Made by a program: the position numbers and the translations under genes
Assembly (NCBI RefSeq): GCF_021654135.1
Contig: NZ_JAKGSD010000002.1
Span: forward strand, 186,001-250,000
Direction of reading: 5' to 3'
Origin: Amycolatopsis tucumanensis
GTDB lineage: Bacteria > Actinomycetota > Actinomycetes > Mycobacteriales > Pseudonocardiaceae
DNA: 64,000 nt
Shown here: positions 24,138-33,023 of the stretch, piece after piece
Layout of the letters: each line of letters opens with the position of its first letter
Position numbering within the stretch: position 1 is the first letter of the stretch
The notes under the pieces: model-generated
Database searches by the model: none
The model's input: only the letters and a program-made list of their open reading frames with translations
Told to the model about the DNA's origin: nothing

Positions 24138-27100
24138 TCAGGCGCCGAAGTGGACGTGGGCTGCCCAGAGGGACGGGAGGTTCGGGTAGCGGTCCCGCAG
24201 GGCGCGGATCGTCCGGTGCACCGCCGCGGCTGCGGTATCGGCTCCGGACGACAACAAATTCGTGTAGATCTGCTGCGTCAGCGACGGCGCGACGGCGTCG
24301 TCGACCCGCCACAGTGTGCCCACCACCTGCGCGAACCCGGCGATCTGGAACGCCGCCGCCGGGTGGATCGCCTCGTCGGACAGGGTTTCCGTCGTGCGGG
24401 CCGTGTCACAGGCCGACAGGTAGGCGAACCGGGCGCCGGGCAGGCGCAGGCGGGACACGTCGACCACCCGCAACGCCTGGTCGTGCAGCACCAGGTGGCT
24501 GTCCGACGGGTTGGCCGGGTCGCTGTAACCGTGGCAGGCGAAGTGCACCCAGCCGGCGCTCGGCAACGCGTCCAGCACGGCGTCCCGGGTGGCGCCGGGG
24601 CCGGTCAGCACCGTGGCGCCGGCGACGCGGGCGAGGAAATCCGCTTCGGCCTGGGCGCCGGGCAGGTCGGGACCGTCCGGTGTGGACGGCATCGCCACCA
24701 CCAGCAGCCGGTCGCCACTCCCCTGCCGCTGCGTCCGCGCGTGGGCCAGCGCCCGGACCGTCGGCGTTACCGACGAGATCACCCGGTCCACCACCGTGGG
24801 GCCGCCGTCGCGGTGGTGACCGGCGGCGTGCAGCGGCAACAGGCTGAGCACCCCGACCGGCGCCCACCAGATCCGCGACGCCGCCCCGAGCGAGTCCAGC
24901 ACGGGACCGGCCACGGTGTCCCACAACCATTCCAGCGTCTCGTGGATCGTGCGCTCGGCGGACAGCCGCTGGTCCGGCTCCGCGGCGAGCGCGGCACGGA
25001 ACTCCCGCACCCGTTGCCCCAGCGCCTCTGAGCTCAAGCCGGGCAGCGGCCGGACCTGCACGCCGTCCGGGGTGAGGATCACCGCGTCGCACCGGTAGCC
25101 GCTCACGTTGACGTAGACGACCGGGCCCTCGTGCGCCTGCGCGGTCAGGTCGGCGAGCGACGGCGGCCGGAGGAACCGGTCCAGCCCGGGCAGTTCCCGG
25201 ATCCGCGCGGCCAGCTCCTCCAGTTCCCCGGCGAGCGCGAGGCGGTCCCGGCTGGTGTCGGTTTCGAATTCCGCGCCGAGCGCCTCGAACTCCGCCGCCA
25301 GCTCGGGAGCCCGCTCGCGCAGCTCGGTCAGGTCGCTGCGACTGTCGAGCGCCTGGGCCGCCAGCACACAGCGGCCGGACTCCAGCATCGTCACCGCGCC
25401 CGCCGGATCGCCCGCGTCGAGCGCGCAGGCGGCCGCGTCCGCGGCGAGCCCGGCGAAACGGCCCAGCCAGTACTGCGCGTCGCCCCGATCCAGGCGGCGG
25501 CCGGCGAGCTGGGGCAGCAGCCCGACCGCGACGGCGTAGCCCTCGGCCGCGGGGGCGAGCAACCCGCCCTCGGCGGCCAGCTCGCCCCACCGGTCGGCGG
25601 CCCCCACCCGTCCGACCGTCGGCGATCCGGTGGACAGCGCGGCCTCGCGATACACGTCGAGCGCCTCGGCGAGCGCGTCGCGGTCACCGAACCGGCGGAA
25701 CCGCAGCCGCAGCGCGTCCGCGAGCGTGGTCAACGTGGACGCCCGCGAGAACGACCCGCTCCCCCGCGCCCGTACGGCTTCGCGGGCGAGCGCGACGGCC
25801 TCGTCGAGGATCGCCGGGTCCTCCTCGCCCGCGCCGGGGCGGGCGAACCAGTCGTGCAGCGCAGCGGCGAGGCCGGACACGTAACCGGCGCGCTCCGGGC
25901 TGCCGTCGGCGGCCGCGGCCACCGACGCACGACGGGCGGCGATCGCGTCGCGCAAGGCGTTCTGGTCGCCGAACCGGGCGTAGGCGGTGCCCAGGACGCC
26001 GCCCAGGTTCGCCAGGCGCAGCGCCCGGTCGGGGTCGTCCACAGCGGTGGCGTCGACGGCGGCGCGGTGGACGCGGACGGCCTCGTCGCGCGCTTCGGCC
26101 CGGCCGGTCCGCTCGAACCAGTCGGACAGCATGGTGGCGAGGTTGCCGAGGTGGTTGGCGTGCCCCGCGACGCGCCCGGCGCCGAGGCGGACCGATTCCC
26201 GCGCGGTGTCGATCGCCTCGGTCAGCACGCCCAGCTCGCCGGTGACGCGGAAACGGTGGTGCAGGATCGCGGCGAGGTTGGCGAGGACCACCGGGTGGTC
26301 GGGGTGCCCGGCGGTGGTGGCGGCGGTTTCGCGGGCCACGTCGATCGCTTCGGTGAGCGGTGCGAGCTCGCCGGTGGCGGCGAACAACGCGTTCAGGGTG
26401 ACGACGAGGTTGCCCAGGTACTGGGGCCGCCGCGGGTCCCCTGGCCGCGCGCAGCGGACCGCTTCCCGTTGCAGCGCCGCGGATTCGGTGAGCGCGTCCA
26501 GGTCGCCGAACGCCTCGCCGCGCTGGGCCAGCGCCGCGGCGAGGTGGTCCAGCCGCTCGGCCCGGTACGGGTGCCCGGCCGGGGTGGCGGCGATCGCGGC
26601 GCGGCCGTGCCGGATGGCGCGTTCCAGCGGTTCCGGGTCGCGGATCCGGGTGAACTCGGCGGCGAGCTTTCCGCACGTCTCCGCCTCCACCCCGGCGCGC
26701 TCGGCCAGGCTTCCGCTCGCCGGTTCGGCGGGCTCGCCGGTGAGCGCGGTCCATTCGCGTTGCGTGAACAGCAGGTTCGTGGAGAACCGCGAGTACCTCG
26801 GGTCGCCGGGCGGGGTGAGCGCGAGCAGGGTCGTGCGGGCTTCGAGCAGCTCGGCCAGGTCGTCCCGGGCGCCCGTGAGTCGGTGGCGGTCGTCGAGGAG
26901 CTGGCAGTGGAACGCCAGCCGGTCCAGCTGCTCGGCCGAGCCGGGCGGGCTGAGCTCGACGCCGCGCCGCGCCGCGTCGAGGGCTTCGGGCAGGACCGCG
27001 GGATCGCCGGTGTGCGTGAACCAGCGGCGGAGCAGGACCGCGAGGAAGTGCAGGCTGCGGCCGGCGAGGTCGTCGTCCGGCGAGTTGCGCACCGCGTCCC

Positions 27101-27587
27101 GGGCCTGCTCGATGCCTTCCCGCAGCGCGGCCTCGTCGCCGGTGGCGGTGAAGACCGTCAGCAGCGCGACCACGAGGTTGTCCTGGTAGTCGGCCTTGTC
27201 CTCGGGCGCCGCGCCGTCGACGGCGCGACGGCTCCACCACACTGCCTGGTCCAGCGTGTCCAGGTCCTGGTTGTGCTGGAACGCCGTGTGCATCACGATG
27301 CCGAGGTTGTTGGCGTAGGAGGCTTCCTCGGCCGGGCTGCCCGCAGACAGCAGGATCGCCTCCATCAGCCCATTCACGGCTTCCTGCAGGTAGGTCAGGT
27401 CGCCGGTCTGGTGGAACCGGGTTTGCAGCAGGCCGCCCATGTTGGACAGGTAGGTGGTGCGCTCGTCGCCGTGCTCGGTCGCGAGCGCCTTGCGGCCGCA
27501 CTCGATCGCGGTCTGGACCGAGGCCGGGTCCGGGCTGTGCCGCGCCACCCGGTAGGCGTCCCAGAACCGCTTCCCCCAGTCGGTCAC
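24138..27587 (-). CDS. TPR-CHAT protease-like protein
   Basis: 1149 residues. About residues 1-700 are TPR-like repeats (recurring blocks such as YLSNMGGLLQTRFHQTGDL, ANNLGIVMHTAFQ, HANHLGNLATMLSDWFERTG). The C terminus is a CHAT caspase-fold peptidase domain with the dyad His1019 in HFACHGYSD and Cys1060 in YLSACDTAR, both intact. Such proteins sense a partner through the repeats and then cleave a target; relatives work in Craspase and other defence systems. It starts at GTG 27587, three bases after the stop of a 46-codon gene, and is last in an operon with that peptide and a membrane protein. Substrate unknown; the co-encoded proteins are obvious candidates. Confidence 0.9.
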   Translation of the reverse strand: MTDWGKRFWDAYRVARHSPDPASVQTAIECGRKALATEHGDERTTYLSNMGGLLQTRFHQTGDLTYLQEAVNGLMEAILLSAGSPAEEASYANNLGIVMHTAFQHNQDLDTLDQAVWWSRRAVDGAAPEDKADYQDNLVVALLTVFTATGDEAALREGIEQARDAVRNSPDDDLAGRSLHFLAVLLRRWFTHTGDPAVLPEALDAARRGVELSPPGSAEQLDRLAFHCQLLDDRHRLTGARDDLAELLEARTTLLALTPPGDPRYSRFSTNLLFTQREWTALTGEPAEPASGSLAERAGVEAETCGKLAAEFTRIRDPEPLERAIRHGRAAIAATPAGHPYRAERLDHLAAALAQRGEAFGDLDALTESAALQREAVRCARPGDPRRPQYLGNLVVTLNALFAATGELAPLTEAIDVARETAATTAGHPDHPVVLANLAAILHHRFRVTGELGVLTEAIDTARESVRLGAGRVAGHANHLGNLATMLSDWFERTGRAEARDEAVRVHRAAVDATAVDDPDRALRLANLGGVLGTAYARFGDQNALRDAIAARRASVAAAADGSPERAGYVSGLAAALHDWFARPGAGEEDPAILDEAVALAREAVRARGSGSFSRASTLTTLADALRLRFRRFGDRDALAEALDVYREAALSTGSPTVGRVGAADRWGELAAEGGLLAPAAEGYAVAVGLLPQLAGRRLDRGDAQYWLGRFAGLAADAAACALDAGDPAGAVTMLESGRCVLAAQALDSRSDLTELRERAPELAAEFEALGAEFETDTSRDRLALAGELEELAARIRELPGLDRFLRPPSLADLTAQAHEGPVVYVNVSGYRCDAVILTPDGVQVRPLPGLSSEALGQRVREFRAALAAEPDQRLSAERTIHETLEWLWDTVAGPVLDSLGAASRIWWAPVGVLSLLPLHAAGHHRDGGPTVVDRVISSVTPTVRALAHARTQRQGSGDRLLVVAMPSTPDGPDLPGAQAEADFLARVAGATVLTGPGATRDAVLDALPSAGWVHFACHGYSDPANPSDSHLVLHDQALRVVDVSRLRLPGARFAYLSACDTARTTETLSDEAIHPAAAFQIAGFAQVVGTLWRVDDAVAPSLTQQIYTNLLSSGADTAAAAVHRTIRALRDRYPNLPSLWAAHVHFGA

Positions 27588-27590
27588 GGG

Positions 27591-27731
27591 TCAGTCCTCG
27601 GCGGCCTGCGAGGTGCCCGCGGATCCGGCGGGCGGCTCGTCGGGTTCGGTGACCTCGCGCTTGGGCGTGTAGCCGCGCGGCACGCTCGTGCGCAGGATCT
27701 CCAGCTCTTCGGGCGTGAGTTCGTGCTCCAT
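27591..27731 (-). CDS. 46-residue acidic peptide in the CHAT operon
   Basis: A small protein starting MEHELTPEELEILRTSVPRG and continuing with a Pro/Glu-rich, apparently unstructured tail. Its ATG shares a base with the stop of the membrane protein gene (TGATG), and the CHAT gene starts three bases after its stop, so it is embedded in the operon. No family recognised. A structured N-terminal helix followed by a flexible tail would suit a protease substrate, inhibitor or adaptor (inference). Confidence 0.7.
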   Translation of the reverse strand: MEHELTPEELEILRTSVPRGYTPKREVTEPDEPPAGSAGTSQAAED

Positions 27732-28369
27732 CACTGCTCCTTCCCCTGGTCCGGTTCGACGAACTCCAGCACGTCGAAGTCCTCCGCCCGCAGGCGCAGG
27801 CCCGCCGTCCCCTGGACACGTGCGCCGAAGGTGCCGTCCGGGCCCATCACGCGCGCGGATTCGAGGTACAGCTCGGGCGGGTGCGGGTAGGAGGAGGCGT
27901 ACGAGCGGTGGCCGTACCAGCCGCCCGCCCAGTTGCCGTCCTTGAGGCGGACGCGGATGAAGCACGGTTCGCGGTCGCGGAAGGCGTGGTCCCAGGCGGT
28001 GGGGGTGCGCAGGTAGCGCGAGCCACGACGGCGGCGTTCCACCAGCGACACGGCGGCGGCCGCAAGGGCCGGGACGACGAGGAACAGCAACACGGCCACC
28101 GCGCCGACGAGGCGGGGCTGCTGGGTGAAGCCGGTCCAGTCGCCGGGCCCGGTGCCCTTGGCGAGGCCGACGAGCGCGGGCCCGGCGGCGATGGCGTAGG
28201 CGGCGTCGAGGGCGATGGAGGCGACGATCGCGCGCAGCACCCGCTCGCCGAGGTCGCGCTCCCCCGGCACCGGCCCGCGCCGCCGTTCGCGCACGAACTG
28301 GTAGGTGATGCCGGGCAGCACGAGGAGGACGAGCAGCGCGAGCTGCACGACCGTCGACGGTGCCTGCAT
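27731..28369 (-). CDS. DUF6338-like membrane protein
   Basis: 212 residues with three predicted membrane helices (about 6-24, 46-70 and 86-111) and a cytosolic C-terminal domain. The late segment RVRLKDGNWAGGWYG then SYASSYPHPPELYLE matches what I recall of the actinobacterial DUF6338 family. It is first in the operon with the 46-residue peptide and the CHAT protease. Function unknown; a membrane effector or sensor for the CHAT protein is a reasonable inference. Confidence 0.75.
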   Translation of the reverse strand: MQAPSTVVQLALLVLLVLPGITYQFVRERRRGPVPGERDLGERVLRAIVASIALDAAYAIAAGPALVGLAKGTGPGDWTGFTQQPRLVGAVAVLLFLVVPALAAAAVSLVERRRRGSRYLRTPTAWDHAFRDREPCFIRVRLKDGNWAGGWYGHRSYASSYPHPPELYLESARVMGPDGTFGARVQGTAGLRLRAEDFDVLEFVEPDQGKEQ

Positions 28370-28462
28370 CGCCTCATCCCCTCGCTCGCGCGGGCATGAT
28401 CACGCTAGCGGCAACGCCGCCCTGCGCGGCGCGGAACCGTCCGGTTTCCCCCGAACGTCGGC

Positions 28463-29068
28463 TCAGCCCAGCAGGTACCGCACGGCGAAGTCGCCGAGGT
28501 CCAAGCCGTCCCGCCCGCCGGGGAACTCCGGCCCGTAGGCCGTCCGCACCACCATCGTCGAGAACAACAGGGTGAACACCAGCCGGACCGCCGCGGGCGG
28601 GTCCGGGTGCGTCACGGGTGCGCGCAGCACGACCTCGGCGAACCGCTCCCCGACCTCCCGGCTGTACCGGGCGCCGCGGCGGTGGATCTCGGCGTCGGCG
28701 CCGGAGATGAGCACCACCGACCGCAGGAACCTCGCGTGTCGGGTGAAGATCCCGTCGAGCTCGCCGACCGCGTCCCGGACGAGCCGTTCGGGGGTCAGCC
28801 CGTCCCAGCGCCCGGCGTCGGCGAACACCTCCTGGTCGGCCCGGATCCGGGCGATGCCGTGCTCGTAGACGGCCAGGAACAGCGCGTCCTTGTCGTCGAC
28901 CCGGTCGTAGAGCGCGCGCGGCGCCACGCCCGCCCGCTCGCAGACCGCGGCGATGGTGAAGGCCTCGTAGCCGCCCTCTTCCAGCAGGGCGACACCCGCG
29001 TCGAGCACGCGGTTCCACGCCTCCCGGGTGCGCTTCTGCCGCGGCGGGCGGATCACCGGACTGCCCAC
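28463..29068 (-). CDS. TetR-family regulator
   Basis: 201 residues. The helix-turn-helix is FTIAAVCERAGVAPRALYDRV. GTG at 29068 is used because a GGAGAGGAG ribosome site lies four bases before it. It is divergent from the FAD monooxygenase gene, with a perfect 16-base palindrome between them, so it most likely represses that monooxygenase until its substrate appears. Confidence 0.87.
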   Translation of the reverse strand: MGSPVIRPPRQKRTREAWNRVLDAGVALLEEGGYEAFTIAAVCERAGVAPRALYDRVDDKDALFLAVYEHGIARIRADQEVFADAGRWDGLTPERLVRDAVGELDGIFTRHARFLRSVVLISGADAEIHRRGARYSREVGERFAEVVLRAPVTHPDPPAAVRLVFTLLFSTMVVRTAYGPEFPGGRDGLDLGDFAVRYLLG

Positions 29069-29126
29069 TGTTCTCCTCTCCTGAGCTTGACAGAAGCGTA
29101 GCGCGCACTTCATTCTTCCGACAGAA

Positions 29127-29142
29127 CGTAGCGATCGCTACG
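29127..29142. promoter_or_regulatory. TetR operator
   Basis: Perfect palindrome CGTAGCGATCGCTACG between the divergent TetR and monooxygenase genes. A half-copy GCGTAGCG lies nearer the TetR start at about 29095. Confidence 0.75.
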
Positions 29143-29174
29143 GTTTGACCTTCGACTCGACGAGGAGCCGGACC

Positions 29175-30383
29175 ATGACCACCCACCGCGTCGCCGTGAT
29201 CGGCGCCGGCCCGGCCGGGATGGCGACCGCGCTGTCCGTGCGCCAGGCCGGCCACGACGTCGTCCTGCTGGAGCGCTACCCGCGGGCCCGGCCGGCGGGC
29301 AACATCCTCAACCTGTGGCCACCGCCCATCAAGGCGCTGGGCCTGCTCGGCGTCGACGTGACCGACCTGGGCGCGCCGTGTCATTCGGAGTTCCGCACCG
29401 CCGCCGGCCGCACCCGCGCGTCGATCGACCTGCCCGCCGAGGTGGTGCGCGACTACGGCGGCGGGTTCATCGGGCTGCTCCGGCCCGCGCTGTACGAGCG
29501 CTTGCTGGCGGCGCTCCCGTCCGGCGTCCTGCGGGTAAACTGTCCTGTTCGGACGGTCGAGCAGGACGAGAACGGGATCTCACTGACGCTGGCCGATGGT
29601 GAGGTGTTGGAGGCCGACGTGGTGGTCGGCGCGGACGGGATCGACTCGCTGGTCCGGCGCACCCTGTGGGGTGAGTCGCCGAAGCGGGAGCACCACCTGC
29701 ACATCTTCGGCGGCTACACCTTCGACGCAACCGCTGAGCGCGGGCTGTGCGTGGTGTCCCACGACCGCACCGTGCAAGGCAGCTGGACCTCGATCCGGCA
29801 CCAGGGCCGCGACGGGTTCCAGTGGTGGGTGCTCACCGCGCACGACGCGGCGGCCGAGTTCACCGGGGACCTGCACGCCACCGCCACCGCACTGGCGGCC
29901 GGGTTCGCCGATCCGCTGCCACGCCTGATCGCCGCCACGCCACCGGAGAACCTGCAACGCTGGGTCCTGCGCGACCGCAAGCCGCTGAAGCAGTGGTCAC
30001 GCGGCCGCGCCACCCTCGTCGGCGACGCGGCGCACCCGACTTCGCCCTACGCCGCCTACGGCGCGGGAATGGCCATTGAGGACGGTTACTTCCTCGGCCG
30101 CAGGCTGGCCGGGGTCGACCTGTCGGACTTCGCCGCGGTGCGCCGCGCGCTGGAGGCGTTCGAGGCGCCGCGCAAACCGCACACGGCGCGGCAGTCGCAG
30201 CAGGCGTGGCTGCTGGGCAAGGTGTTCCACCACGCGCCGCGCCCGCTGCGTGCCCTGCGCGACCTCGTCCTCGACCACACGCCGCTGCTGCAGAAGGTCC
30301 TCGGCGAGTCCTCCCCCGGCGAGATCCTCGAACAGCTCGACGAGATCGACCGCGCGGAGCGGGCGCTGGGGCGGGCGGGGTAG
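29175..30383 (+). CDS. FAD-dependent monooxygenase
   Basis: 402-residue flavoprotein hydroxylase. Motifs: GAGPAG for FAD near residue 11, the GADGIDS (DG) motif near residue 157, and GDAAHPTSPYAAYGAGMAIED for the FAD ribityl. Group A monooxygenases of this type hydroxylate aromatic or polyketide-like compounds with NAD(P)H. Divergent TetR and palindrome suggest substrate-induced expression. A broken SDR gene follows. Substrate unknown. Confidence 0.88.
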   Translation: MTTHRVAVIGAGPAGMATALSVRQAGHDVVLLERYPRARPAGNILNLWPPPIKALGLLGVDVTDLGAPCHSEFRTAAGRTRASIDLPAEVVRDYGGGFIGLLRPALYERLLAALPSGVLRVNCPVRTVEQDENGISLTLADGEVLEADVVVGADGIDSLVRRTLWGESPKREHHLHIFGGYTFDATAERGLCVVSHDRTVQGSWTSIRHQGRDGFQWWVLTAHDAAAEFTGDLHATATALAAGFADPLPRLIAATPPENLQRWVLRDRKPLKQWSRGRATLVGDAAHPTSPYAAYGAGMAIEDGYFLGRRLAGVDLSDFAAVRRALEAFEAPRKPHTARQSQQAWLLGKVFHHAPRPLRALRDLVLDHTPLLQKVLGESSPGEILEQLDEIDRAERALGRAG

Positions 30384-30385
30384 CC

Positions 30386-30700
30386 CTACGCCACGCGAGT
30401 GCCCGTGAAGGCAGCGAGCTCGGACAGGAGCTCGTCCTGGAACCGCTCGTCCCCGGCGGCGGCGTGCGGCTCGCGGGGCTGCTGGTGGTACCAGTAGCCG
30501 CCGCGGACACGCCGGGCCACAGCCGGGCGACCGCGAACGCCAGCGCCGTCACGAACAACTTGCCGTCCGAATAGGACGCTGTCGCGCGCCGGCCCGCCCA
30601 GTTCACGGGCAGGATGCGCGCGCCGGTGTAGACGCCGGCGTTGTGGATCCCGGGCCCCCGCGACGCTCGCCTGGTAACCGACGGTCAGCGGAACCCGGGC
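30386..30700 (-). pseudogene. Broken SDR gene
   Basis: The minus strand holds pieces of a short-chain dehydrogenase in different frames. One is NNAGVYTGARILPVNWAG-like, with a YSDGK catalytic remnant (KLFVTALAFAVARLWPG). The C-terminal end in another frame reads YWYHQQPREPH then DERFQDELLSELAAFTGT. The N-terminal Rossmann part is missing. Frameshifts and truncation make it nonfunctional. Confidence 0.7.
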
Positions 30701-30813
30701 AGGCCGGCCAGGGACGCGGGTTCGGCCTACGCTGCAAACGACCAGCGAGCCGGCGCCGGGCACCTCGATGACCTCGTCGACGGTGGCATCGCCGCGGGGT
30801 GAAGCGACCGGGC

Positions 30814-31686
30814 TCAGAGTTTCCGCAGCGCGTCGCGCAGGGTGGCCAGTGCCGTTTCGGGCTCGTCCCAGAACACCATGTGCCCGGCGCCGGGCACGGG
30901 CACCAGTTCGGCGGCCGGGTTGGCGCGGGCGGCTTCGGCGGCGCCGTCGGCGGTGACGACTGGGCTGTCGCCGCCGTAGAGGAGCACCGCCGGGGCGGGC
31001 ACGTGCGGCCAGTCGGCGAAGAAGTCCTCGGACTCGAAGCCGGCGTGGGTGGCGGCGATCGCGGCGCGGGAGCACGACGACAGCCACCGCGCGCGCAACT
31101 CCTGCTCGCGGCGCGGCCACCTTGGCCAGGACCGCGCCACCTCGTCGGCATTGGTGCCACGGCGGGCCTGGTCGAGCTGCCCGAGGAAGGCCTCCAGCGT
31201 GGTGGGGTACGCGCCCCGCCCGGGGCCGCTCATCGGCGGGTCGACCAGGATCGCGCCTCGCAGCTCGTGGCGGCCGGTGACGGCGGCCCGCGCCGCGATC
31301 CGCGCCCCCATCGAATGCCCGAGCAGGATGGGCCGTCGCAGGCCGAGGCCGGCGACGACCGCGTCGACGTCCGCGGCGTAACTGCCCAGGTCGTAGCCCG
31401 CCGGCTCGGTGTCCGCGCTGTCGGACAGTCCGCGGCCGCGGACGTCGAGCACGAGCGGGCGCACGAGATCGGTGAGCTCCCGCGCCACGAAGTCCATCGT
31501 GATCGCCGGGCTGGTGATGCCGGGCAGCACGAGGACCGGGACACCGTCGTCCGGTCCGTAGTCGAGCACGTGCAACCGCATCGCGCCGGACCGGACCCAG
31601 CGGCTGGTCGCGGGAATGTCGGCGAGGTCGGCCAGCGCGGGCTGGGTCAGCGTGCGGGCGGCCGGGGACTCGGACGGGATCACCAT
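30814..31686 (-). CDS. nicD: N-formylmaleamate deformylase (alpha/beta hydrolase)
   Basis: 290-residue alpha/beta hydrolase. By context it removes formate from N-formylmaleamate, the fourth step of aerobic nicotinate breakdown. The nucleophile is in GHSMGA, the acid in VDPPMSG or later, and the His in GAGHMVFW, matching the Ser-Asp-His triad of NicD. The ATG at 31686 follows the nicF stop by one base, so it ends the nic operon. The function call rests mostly on gene context, since the fold is widespread. Confidence 0.82.
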   Translation of the reverse strand: MVIPSESPAARTLTQPALADLADIPATSRWVRSGAMRLHVLDYGPDDGVPVLVLPGITSPAITMDFVARELTDLVRPLVLDVRGRGLSDSADTEPAGYDLGSYAADVDAVVAGLGLRRPILLGHSMGARIAARAAVTGRHELRGAILVDPPMSGPGRGAYPTTLEAFLGQLDQARRGTNADEVARSWPRWPRREQELRARWLSSCSRAAIAATHAGFESEDFFADWPHVPAPAVLLYGGDSPVVTADGAAEAARANPAAELVPVPGAGHMVFWDEPETALATLRDALRKL

Positions 31687-31687
31687 G

Positions 31688-32371
31688 TCAGGAAACCTTT
31701 CTGCCGGCTCGATCCGGCGCGCCGAGGTAGGCCACGGCGTCGTCCAGGCCGATCACGTCGGCGTACTTCGCGTGCAGGTCGAACAGCGCGGCGTCGTGCG
31801 GCCCGCGCGCCCGATCGCCGCACGCTTCGCGCACGACGAGCGTGTTGAAGCCGGACTGCACGGCGTCCACGGCGGTCGCCCGCACACATCCGGAGGTGGT
31901 CGCGCCGCAGACGAGCACGGTGTCCGCGCCGAGACCGGTCAGCAGTGCGGCCAGCCCGGTTCCGTGGAACGCCGACGCGCCCTTCTTCAGCACGAGGTGG
32001 TCGCTGTCGCGGCAGTCCAGCCGGGGGTCGAGCGCGACGGCGTCGCTTCCTTCGCGGAGGCTGCGCATGCCCGGCGCTTTCCGGAGCCAGGCCACGCCGT
32101 CGCCGTCGGCCTCGGCGGCGGTGTAGCTGATCGCGGTGTAGACCACCGGGATGTCACGGCGCCGGGCCGCGGTCACGAGGGCGGCGGCCGCGGTCACTTC
32201 GGCGGTGAGGTCGGCCCCGGACGGGAAACCGGGTTCGGTGAAGCCGCGGGTCAGGTCGACCACGACCAGGGCCGGGGACTGTCCACGAGGGACAGTGGCG
32301 CCGAACCCGGCACGGTCGTAGACGGCGTCGGTCTCCGCGCCGTGCAGTCCGGACGGGTCATCGACGGGCAC
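31688..32371 (-). CDS. nicF: Maleamate amidohydrolase (isochorismatase fold)
   Basis: 227-residue cysteine hydrolase converting maleamate to maleate and ammonia. The triad is intact: Asp39 in VVVDLTRGF, Lys129/130 in VLKKGASAF, and Cys162 in GATTSGCVRAT. The GTG at 32371 follows AAGGAG at a good distance and overlaps coxG by 14 bases. It lies between coxG and nicD in the nicotinate operon. Confidence 0.87.
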   Translation of the reverse strand: MPVDDPSGLHGAETDAVYDRAGFGATVPRGQSPALVVVDLTRGFTEPGFPSGADLTAEVTAAAALVTAARRRDIPVVYTAISYTAAEADGDGVAWLRKAPGMRSLREGSDAVALDPRLDCRDSDHLVLKKGASAFHGTGLAALLTGLGADTVLVCGATTSGCVRATAVDAVQSGFNTLVVREACGDRARGPHDAALFDLHAKYADVIGLDDAVAYLGAPDRAGRKVS

Positions 32372-33023
32372 GCTGCAACTCCTTGATCAGTTTGTCCTGG
32401 GTGCGGATCCGGCCCAGCAGCCAGCCCTGGAACAGTCCCAGCGCCGCCGCGGCCGCGATCGGGGCGTACCGCTTGACGCCGGGGGGAAGCAGCATCGCCA
32501 GCCCGTCGAGGGTCTCGCCGCCGTCGGCAGGGGCCGGCGTGCGCGCGGCGGGGGCGGCGGCCGGGCGGGGCTCCTCCCCCGGGCCGCTCAGCTGGCCGGC
32601 GAGGTTGCGGGCGAACTGGTCGAGCAACCGGGCCGAGACGGCGCTGATCGCGCTCTTGCCGAACTGGGCGAGCTTGCCGCGGATCGACAGGTCGGTGCGC
32701 AGGTCGATGGTGGCGCCGCCGGGGCCCTCGCGGACGGTCAGCGTCACGTCGGCTTCGGCATCGCCGTTGCCGTGCGTGTCCGCTCCCCGCGCCGACAGTC
32801 GCAGCCGCCGCCCGGCGGTGTCGACCTCGGTGAAGCGCACCCGGCCGGAGTAGGCGGCGGTGATGGGGCCGACCTTGACCTTGACCCGGCCCAGGTACGC
32901 GCCGTCCTCCTGGCCGTCGAGGGTCGCGCCCGGCAGGCAGCCCGCCACCCGCTCGACGTCGTTGATCAGGGCGAACACCGCGTCGGGGTCGGCCGGGACG
33001 GACAGCTGGTTTTCCAGGATCAC
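32358..33023 (-). CDS. coxG: CoxG-like SRPBCC protein
   Basis: 221 residues. An SRPBCC (CoxG) domain occupies residues 1-145 (VFALINDVERVAGCLPGA, GPITAAYSGRV). A flexible Pro/Ala linker and a C-terminal hydrophobic segment near 185-205 follow, which may anchor it to the membrane. In CO dehydrogenase systems CoxG recruits the enzyme to the membrane, so here it probably tethers the nicotinate hydroxylase to the respiratory chain. It starts at GTG 33023, overlapping the 2Fe-2S subunit gene by four bases. Confidence 0.85.
   Translation of the reverse strand: MILENQLSVPADPDAVFALINDVERVAGCLPGATLDGQEDGAYLGRVKVKVGPITAAYSGRVRFTEVDTAGRRLRLSARGADTHGNGDAEADVTLTVREGPGGATIDLRTDLSIRGKLAQFGKSAISAVSARLLDQFARNLAGQLSGPGEEPRPAAAPAARTPAPADGGETLDGLAMLLPPGVKRYAPIAAAAALGLFQGWLLGRIRTQDKLIKELQRARR

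Noticed and set aside
25131..27890. 919-codon plus-strand frame opposite the CHAT gene
   Set aside because: Composition is Gly/Arg-rich antisense of a TPR-CHAT protein with clear motifs; no independent evidence of coding.
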